In this document: one piece after another, positions 56,573 through 64,000 of the stretch
Numbering within the stretch: position 1 is the first letter of the stretch
Layout: the number at the start of each line of letters is the position of its first letter
From: Bryum argenteum
Lineage: Eukaryota; Streptophyta; Bryopsida; Bryales; Bryaceae
DNA length: 64,000 nt
Assembly: GCA_037043015.1 (NCBI GenBank)
Contig: CM073327.1
Location: 16,784,727 to 16,848,726, forward strand
Direction: 5' to 3'
Translations under genes and position numbers: made by a program
Notes under the pieces: model-generated
What the model was told of the DNA's origin: nothing
The model's database searches: none
Seen by the model: the letters and a program-made list of their open reading frames with translations, nothing else

Positions 56573-57551
56573 AATAGGAAATGGAGTGTGCGCGCAGGTT
56601 TTTGGAGTGCGTGCAATTTCAAACGCTTTTGCTATGAAACTCTTTGTCACATAGATTTTTTCAATTTAAAAAGGCGTATTTTTGGATAGGCTAGAACAAA
56701 GACTTCTTGTCTTCCAAATGAAACATAGAGATCTTAATGTTTTTTGGTTTTGGTTTTTTCTAGTACAAAATGTGATGCAAACCTCTTTATATTCCGTGTG
56801 AATTTTTTTTGTATATCATATTCAATCCACTAAAAAAATAACAGAATTTCACAATGTTTAAACCTCCAATTCTTAAAAAAAATTCAAGATGCTACAGAAA
56901 AACATAAAACTAATATAATTTTTTTCTAAATTGAAAAGAAGTGAAGAATGTCAAGAGTAACATGCAATTCGGCATGTATGCAAGTTTTGATAGGGATGCG
57001 TGTTGACATTTAGTTTTTTCATACAACATCATATAGAAAATATTACCTAATTTGTAATTGTCCAAAAATAATTTATTGTCTTCAATATCGAACACCATTT
57101 TTACACATTGTCGGACAAGATAACAAAATGAAGGCTTATTTCATAAGACTGTTGGACAAAATTCATTTGTCGGTACTGGAATAGACATGATTTGATTATA
57201 CCCTAATAGTACGTAGGAATGAGTACTTTTATATGTTTATGTTTATATGTTTATACATTGTGACAATTATATAAATTTAACGGATCTACCAAATTTTCTA
57301 TCTTAGAAGTTCAATTAAAAAAAATTAAAATCACTAGGATTACACGTGACCAGATTCAGTGGCAAACGATGGAATTTTGACATAAATTTAATCTATGTAA
57401 AATATAACTAGGATTGTAGTAGAAGCTGAACACATGGTAGTCGGTCCAAAATCTAGCTTGTTACATATTTTATATACCACCACGTTAGCCAATTCTTACC
57501 CTTTTATTATTATTTTTTGATTATCAGGTTCATAGTCAAGCGATAGCAGCT
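56573..57551. other. AT-rich region upstream of the DUF7869-type gene
   Basis: No gene is supported. A probable splice acceptor, TTGATTATCAG, ends at about 57528, so the start of the next gene may be an internal exon rather than the true 5' end. Confidence 0.4.
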
Positions 57552-60500
57552 ATGATGGAAAACGATACAATAGAAAATCATGTTGTAATCGGAGACATCC
57601 AAGGAGGTAATATCTTGTTCAATAGCTCAATAGGTTCACGTTTACTACGGGGCACGAGCGCGAGACAACTACGTGATGGATTAGTTGAGATATGTGTATC
57701 TCAACAAAATAGTAGGGTAGAATTGCTTTCTAATACTGGAGTGGTGGTAGGCATGGCGATTATGGACAATGCATTCAAAAGTGGCATGGAATTGAACGGA
57801 ATGAGACTGTTTCCCTCCGAGGTTGCAGTACGTGTCACTCATGTAGTTGACGAACTACACTGGACTGGAGATGTAGTTGGAGAACGTTTAGGATTGTCTA
57901 GGGGAGCGACAATTCGTTGGGACCGCTCCTTGGTACGTATAGTGGCTATGGATTCCAATATTTTAAACGCACGAAGTGAAGAGGGATCTCAAACGCCAAA
58001 TGTACCGATGATGACTCCGATATTTGATTTCGATGAGGAGTTTCACACACCGGGCTCCAATGCGACATCACGAAGAAGTAGTCAAGCTTCAAATCTTGTA
58101 CAAGAAAATTCACCATTTTCCCAACCTCCTTCTAACAACATCCAAGATCTACCACATGTTGATGGGTTGGCATTTGTAAGACAAACGCGCCGACGGTATT
58201 CTATGGAGAATAGGACGAGGCGAGTCGCAAGGGAGAGAAGACCAAGTGATGGTGCACAAGCAAAGGTAAATTTGGTAAGCGTGCAAGATGCAATAGCAAA
58301 AGGTGGATGCAAGAGAAACTGCTTAATAAATATTCCAGCAAGGTATATCTTGGACGTGCGGTACAATGCATGGGGGTCTAAGTATCCAATTCGGAGTACA
58401 TGGGTGTCTGAGGCAGATGCTAATTTCGTTCTATACACAAACCGATGGAAATCGTAGAGATAAGTTTGTGACAAAGTTGGACGGCAAAGAGGTTTGCAAT
58501 GCGTGCTACGCTGTAGCGGTTGGATATTCACAACGGCGTTTTAAGGACTTGAAGAAAGATTGTTTGATATATGGCGGTGACAAATTGCTCACGGTAATAC
58601 CCTTTCAGATCCAGTTAGAGAGAGTATCAGAATGTCAGCTGCCGAGGCATGCTTTAAGTGCTTCGTAGATGAAGCCGGTTGTCCTCAACCCCACCGATCC
58701 ATTCGTCGCAAGAGTGACAACGAGGTCTTGCCGCTTATTCTTCTTCCCATGAACACAAAGAAAAATCGATGTATTTAACTACGTGAACGAGGAGGTGAAG
58801 AGAATTTGCAACGGCGAAACCATATCCATGAGCTCATTCCGGAGGATGTGGCGGCTAAGGTATTCCCATGTCCAAGTACCCCGTTCTCTAGGTTTTCAAA
58901 ATGTTATCACCGCTGTTGGGAGTACAAATGTGCCATGGAAGGAACAACCAATGCCGATGCCAAGATAAGGATTAAAGAGGTGTTCATGTTACATCCGCTC
59001 AATCAAATGGAGGAACGTGAGACATTATTGGATATTCAAGAGGTCTTGTTATATCAACCCCGAGATGTACATGTGTATTATAGTAGATGGCATGGATCGA
59101 ATAATACAACCATGGTACCCCGAATACGTCGGACCGTCAAGAATATCGAGCATCGGTTTGTAAAGACCCATCTATCGCGGGGCCTTGGTGCATGGGATTG
59201 GATTGTATCTTGTGATGTGTGGTTCGAGCTCACCACAAGCATGATAGCAATCAAGTCGTGAGCACATTACTACATGTGATAGGAGACGTATTACGAGAGG
59301 AAGGGATTCTTGCCACCGACGTTACGCATTCAAGCGGACAAACTGCACACGCGAGAACAAAAATATTTATATGTTCGCAATGTGTGCAACTTTGGTTGGA
59401 TTGGGATTCTTCCGGAAGTGGAACTATCCTTCCTCATCGCTTCGTCATACGCACGAAGATATCGATCAACGATTTAGTTGTATCTCAAACACATTGAAGA
59501 GGTCGGACGTGAACTCTTTAAAAGAAATGTTTACTCTCATTGAACGGGAACTTCACCCACGAGGCATTTGTAAGCGTACGACTTTTAGAAATGTGTGGGA
59601 TTGGAAGAAGTTTGTAACCCAAGACTTATTGACGGGATCGGATTCATTGATTGGCATCACATTTCCTCACCACATGAGATTCTATTCTAGCAATCGGGGC
59701 GGTGCTTGTAACGTCAAGGTCCAACATAAGCACTATTGCAAGGATGCTTGGGGACCGGAGAGAGGGGATCAAACTTTGAGATCCATCCCGAATAGGTTCG
59801 AACGACCCGATTTTGCGATCAGATATGCGGCGGATGAGCGAGAGCTCAAGGCGTTAGACGATTTTATTGCATACAAGGATAGGTGTATTCAAAGATTGCA
59901 ATACGTGGAAGTCAACCGTGATGCAAAACATGAGGCACGAGAGAGGTTGAAACAATATTTAGCGAGTTTCCAAAAAGGACCGCATTGCCGATCACGAGTC
60001 ATCACCGTTTTGGCCATCCTATGCATCCAACGCCCAACCTTCGGGATGCTTATCCTCGATACCGAGTGAGAATACTATTCTTTGAAAATCGCGAGAGAAC
60101 CATTGTGGATCGGGATTGTGGGCATGCTCCCGAATCGCAGAGGCTCGTGGATACTTTGGACCACGAAAAGAGAGACCATCAAATCAAGCGGTCATACCGC
60201 GGACGAACTAGTCGACATTGCGTCATCAAGAAATCTCCGTGCGAGACCAAGAAGGAGGTAGCAACGATCCGTTTCCATCGTTCAATCTCGAGATGGACAT
60301 CAATCTTGGTCAATTTGTTGCGCTAAGTGTTGTTCGAGAGGAGGTAGAAGCAAGCATACCTTTTTACCTAGGAAAGGTGATTGAAGAGGGAAAAACTCAT
60401 GGAGGTTAAAGATTAAAGTATGTTGGTATTGCCCCATTATGAGAGAAGGCGTCGTTGAAGAACCGGGTCCACTCACACAACGCTATGCGAATGCATGGAG

Positions 60501-60755
60501 TCCTTGTGGGAGCCATCCGGTGAGAGGCACAGTTGGGTACCGAAAGAGGCGTGTATTTTTTCATGGTTTGACGAACAACCCTTATCGGTGAATGTCGTTC
60601 AACCGTCAGAGAAGCGCATAGTACACGGAGTGCAGGTAGAGAGGAGAGTTTGTATTCCTCAATCCACAAAGGCACACATTTTGGAATATATAGCCATGCA
60701 AACGGAATCTATTGACGGCGAACGCTTACAAGCAGCCTTAAATACCAAGGAGTAG
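57552..60755 (+). pseudogene. DUF7869-type (RNase H-like) transposase gene, frameshifted
   Basis: The first frame (57552-58457) has a 190-residue N-terminal part without known motifs, a Ser-rich linker, then KGGCKRNCLINIPARYIL and RSTWVSEADANF. The frame then shifts. The next piece is KFVTKLDGKEVCNACYAVAV and GYSQRRFKDLKKD (to 58668), followed by ELIPEDVAAKVFP and ADAKIRIKEVFMLHPL (58806-59261). The core comes last: QADKLHTREQKYLY (about 59330-59375), where relatives have QxDNxxREN, then FAMCATLVGLGFFRK and RHTHEDIDQRFSCISNTLKR (59371-59500). The HTHEDID motif is the hallmark of DUF7869 proteins. Later pieces extend to 60755 (STKAHILEYIAMQTESIDGE). Several shifts and the Asn-to-Lys change show decay. 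Confidence 0.75.
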
Positions 60756-61254
60756 GTTATGATCATAGTACATTTACCGTGGTTTGTATGGTAATTGATA
60801 TGAAGTGTTTATGTATGAACAAGTTAAATGTATCCAGTGAAGGTATAGTGGTAGACGTAGAGTTAGAAATGATTACAGAGACTGGGGTAACACCCATATT
60901 TGTATCTACAAATATATTTACAAATGTATCATGTTTATTACTTTCCGGGTACTGTGTCTCCTATCGCAAGTAAGACGTCACCATATTAACTGACAAATAT
61001 TACAAATCAATCTTGAGGACATTGGGTAAAACTATTTATTCTCTAACATGCATTATTGTACAAAAACTATATGGTTTTCAACTGGTGGAATTTTTAATCA
61101 AAAAACCCATTCTCCAAGCCATATATGTGGGTTTTGAAGTGCACACTGGAGAGTACTTACATAAGTGCACTTTTATACGTACAAGTGCACAATTGCTTAA
61201 TTGTGTGTTGAAAGTCGAAATAGCTTTCAGGAGGGAAAATAATTCAACCAGCTA

Positions 61255-61663
61255 AGAGCATCCTCAGTTGTGAGAGATTAGCTCCCTGTATCAGCAAAAC
61301 TGCAAAAGGTGGGCCCAGGAGCTTGTGGCGCGGGCCAACGCCCTCTCTATGCCTCCCGTCACCGTGCGGGTCTCGTCAAAAGACCTCCCGCTCTCTGTAA
61401 ATTTTCCTCATTTGCCGTGAGGGAAAGTCCTCCCGCTAGCAGCCCTGACTGCTGCCAGCGATGCTAATTACAGCTAGATCCAAAATCTCAAAGCGCACAG
61501 GTAATGAACGCGAACCACTACAGGGAGCCACGTCTGCAAAGGGAATCGACTTTCCCGGGAGCGCACTGGGTGCACAACCCGGCACGTCCTCCCGGTACTC
61601 AAGCCACGGCCCATCAAGTTCCGTTGGAGGGAGTTGATGGCGGGCTTCGACTGAGGATGCTCT
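61255..61663. mobile_element. 409-bp MITE with AGAGCATCCTCAGT ends
   Basis: The ends AGAGCATCCTCAGTTG and CGACTGAGGATGCTCT are inverted, with TA (or TAA/TTA) at each side (61253-61254, 61664-61665). The interior is notably GC-rich for this window. Such GAGCATCCTCAGT ends are common in plant MITEs. It lies 47 bases outside the right end of the 12.9-kb element. Confidence 0.82.
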
Positions 61664-62339
61664 TATGATATTACAAATGAAGAAGAATCAATGATTCGCA
61701 TTCAGATATGAGTAAAAGTCAAATGAAGATCCTATGTCGGATCTTCTCAATATTGATTCTTAGATCTAGTTTTCAAACTACTTCAGGCCTAAAGTAGAAA
61801 GCCACTTTCGGTAATTTTTTTTTTTTTTTTTCAAAAAACATATTGACCACTTTCGGTAATTTTGAGATTGTTGCATGGACTGGGATTCTGATGCTGTTCG
61901 GTGTCCGACAATGGTATCGGTAGCGAGCGAATCGTGGCGACTCTTCAGTGGACTCTTCTGGGTAAGAATCAAGGACGAGGATCTCCAGTGGAACTAGCAG
62001 AGGACGGAGTACCACAAAGTCCCAAAAAATGTTAAAGCGGAAACTAGTCAACACCAATGTCAGGCATGGTGACTTGCAACGGTGGTCACGGGCTTGGACC
62101 TCTCATCTTGAAAATCGCACCATCTGAAAATAATATTTCGTTTACGTAGATGTCAAGAAAACGCCTCATATGTTCAATTTGGACAAAATTCAAGTGAGTT
62201 GTGACCATTTGATAATACGAATAATTGGTTGTTTTGTCCATGTTCAGACGAGTACCCAATTTGTGCGTAATTTTAGCTCGACTCAACAGTCATTGAATTG
62301 ATGATTTGAATGTTTCCATTAACAGTCTTTTGAATTACC
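61664..62339. other. Intergenic DNA, no supported gene
   Basis: Contains the repeated sequence CACTTTCGGTAATTTTxxxx (61803 and 61850) around a poly(T) run, and the CCGACA...GCGAGCG module (about 61900-61960). Nothing else recognised. Confidence 0.5.
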
Positions 62340-63780
62340 AGGTACATTGAAATTCAAAAATGGACGTGGAAAACTGGTGGACTTGTTGGAATCCGGTGGG
62401 TGCCTGGATGGAAGTAACTGGAACTGGTGGACCTGTGGGACAGTTCCGTTTCGGTAGGAAGGAGGAGACAGACCGGTGGGTGCTAGGATGGCGTGGTTGG
62501 AATAGAGGTTGATCCTACTTAGGGAGCTAGGATAGTGCTGTTCCTTCTTTAGATTGTGGAAAATAGGAAGTCGTGTAGGGAAGAAAAAAAAGATTCGCCA
62601 TACAACGAACTGGCATCGTTTCAGAGTGTAATGATTCCAATTAATTAATGCATTAATATAAAGAAAGAACTCAAAGATGGAAATAAAAATCACATACTCC
62701 CGCCAAGCACTACGCTACTTTGGTTCATGATTGAATTTTTCTTGTCGAATGATTAAGACATTGATTCCAAGGTTAAGAAAACAAAATATAAGATTAGAAA
62801 TCGGCAGGTACAGTCAGTTCAGTGGAATAACCGACGAATCCACCGTCAGATCACTGATCAAATTTGACGTTGACATCGTCCGTCAGGAATCATTCTGGCT
62901 CAGTGGAGAGGCCTAGTCTTCAAGTCTGTAAACGGTAGCTGTGAATGTCACTCTGTATCAGCTCTCGGAACATAAAAGTAAAGCAGACTGTACAGTAGTC
63001 TTTACCATTACTAGAACGTTCCTGCAATTGGATTATACTCTATATAATCTGCCACCCAGACTAGTAGACATCACCTAAGTAAGTGTCTTGGTTGCTTCCA
63101 TCGTGGTAGTGTAAGGGGTTGGAGGAGGCCCAAGTGCTCGAACGAGAGGGAGGCCATCTCTACTTGTGATGCATGGGCTTGAGTGGCGATCAATCGTTAA
63201 CCAGGTGCGTGCTTGCTTGTGTCTGTCCGTAGGTACTAGCGAGATGATGGTTGGTGTTCTGTTCAAGAATTTGCGGTCTCACTATGGTCTTTGCGGTCTC
63301 ACTATGGTCTCTGTTTACTATCGATCTTCGGTTCCAAGCCGGTGGATGATGCTTCTTCGTTGATGTAGATGTGCGCCAATGTGTGCGTGGGGGACATTCT
63401 TAAGTGTGACAATGCAAGAATGTACCTGACGATCTCTATGGAACGCTTGCTTGTGTCGGTAGAGTTGCAGTTCATCATGGTTGGTGTTCTGTTCTAGAAT
63501 TTGTGGATAGGTCTATGCACGTAGAGTCTACGTAAAATGGTTGGTGGTGTTCACTAGGTAGTATAGTGGATTTGCTCGCTCCTGAACTTAGGGCAGGTAG
63601 TAGACACGGCCTCTGTTTCAATCGATATTATTTCAAGCCACTGTAGCTCGTAACTGAGAGGTCCTTCCTGATCCATGTGTGTGTGCAGCTTAGGGATCTG
63701 TGCTGAAGCGGCTCCCCTCCACGTATTGTGCAGCGATCGATTTCGGCCGGCTCGTTGATCAAGAGTGACGCTCTTCCAAA
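62340..63780 (+). promoter_or_regulatory. Duplicated 5' flank of lipase copy 5
   Basis: Homologous, inverted, to the copy 3 flank (35490-37020), including the far block with CTAGGATAGTGCTGTTCCTT and GGAAGTCGTGTAGGGAAG. Near the gene it has the acceptor-like GTGTGTGTGCAG (63679-63690). No coding content. Confidence 0.65.
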
Positions 63781-64000
63781 ATGGAACAGGTCCTAGGTGG
63801 TGCGGCTATCGTTGCCGTTAGAATATTGCATGGAGTGTACCAGTCTCTTGATATTGACGCCAAGTTAGCCAAGGAAACTTACGATAGGATAAAGCGGCGT
63901 GTTGTGATGGCCATGCTGGTGCACTGGTGCTATTTCCGCGATCTAAAGCCAGGGGAGGAAATGGCGGCTTGGTTCCTGGAGTACGACAACGAGCGAGCTG
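63781..64000 (+). CDS. Class 3 lipase-like alpha/beta hydrolase (At4g10955-like), copy 5, 5' part only
   Basis: Starts at ATG 63781 in the same CTTCCAAAATGG context as the other copies and stays open to the window end (73 codons). It encodes MEQVLGGAAIVAVRILHGVY, then MAMLVHWCYFRDLKPGEEMA and EYDNERA. Closest to pseudogene copy 4 at 39134, whose frameshift after KLAEG is absent here (KLAKETYDRIKRR). The lipase core lies outside the window. Confidence 0.88.
   Translation, partial: MEQVLGGAAIVAVRILHGVYQSLDIDAKLAKETYDRIKRRVVMAMLVHWCYFRDLKPGEEMAAWFLEYDNERA

Larger units (their letters stand above)
48293..61207. mobile_element. Putative 12.9-kb TIR transposon with two divergent genes
   Basis: The left end, 48293-48318, starts CACGCAATTAAGCAATT and continues xxGCACTTG. 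The right end, 61182-61207, read on the minus strand, starts CACACAATTAAGCAATT and continues xxGCACTTG. They match at 23 of 26 positions in inverted order. Copies of AAGTGCAC lie just inside both ends (left about 48320; right about 61138 and 61163). Between the ends are a minus-strand gene (48888-53114) with a methyltransferase-like end and a plus-strand gene (57552-60755) with a DUF7869-type transposase, plus nested small elements. No clear target duplication was found, so the ends are provisional. Confidence 0.5.

Noticed and set aside
1..64000. CRISPR arrays, rRNA genes, bacterial operons or organellar origin
   Set aside because: No spaced repeats of CRISPR type, no rRNA-like blocks and clear spliceosomal introns; the window is nuclear.

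Overview
The window is nuclear DNA of a land plant. Genes have spliceosomal introns (six SURF1 exons with GT-AG junctions). Plant-type families are present: REM-like B3 DNA-binding proteins, a plant-style ubinuclein, At4g10955-like class 3 lipases and ZF-HD-type zinc fingers. Intergenic DNA is AT-rich and packed with small inverted-repeat elements. Tc1-like DD34E transposases, a DUF7869-type transposase and piggyBac-like TTAA elements suggest a non-seed plant (bryophyte, lycophyte or fern), but this is inference and I cannot name the species.

Layout. 1-2.6 kb: 3' end of a lipase gene and its flank, split by nested TTAA elements. 2.6-7.6 kb: two Tc1/mariner elements side by side at one TA. 7.6-8.1 kb: an exon-like fragment. 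8.5-13.8 kb: an interval bracketed by Tc1-type arms and holding a truncated ubinuclein-like gene. 14.1-15 kb: a small B3 gene with a MITE at its stop codon. 15.9-18.3 kb: a 1-kb TTAA element, then LINE/SINE debris. 18.6-21.6 kb: SURF1, the clearest housekeeping gene. 22-28 kb: two 370-bp TTAA MITEs and a B3 gene with a long ERQP repeat. 28.2-40.4 kb: lipase cluster (two apparently intact genes on the minus strand, one pseudogene on the plus strand) with duplicated promoter flanks. 41.0-46.6 kb: a TIR-bounded 5.6-kb transposon whose decayed gene carries ZF-HD-like fingers. 48.3-61.2 kb: a putative 12.9-kb TIR-bounded transposon with two divergent decayed genes, one ending in a DNA-methyltransferase-like module and one a DUF7869/RNase H-like transposase. 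63.8 kb to the end: start of a fifth lipase copy.

The lipase copies are inverted and direct segmental duplicates that include non-coding flanks. Comparing duplicates gives occupied and empty insertion sites, which show directly that one element family targets TTAA and another targets TA. The cell-biological content is modest: SURF1 for cytochrome c oxidase assembly, the lipase family, and chromatin/DNA-binding proteins. The main interest is the mobile elements.
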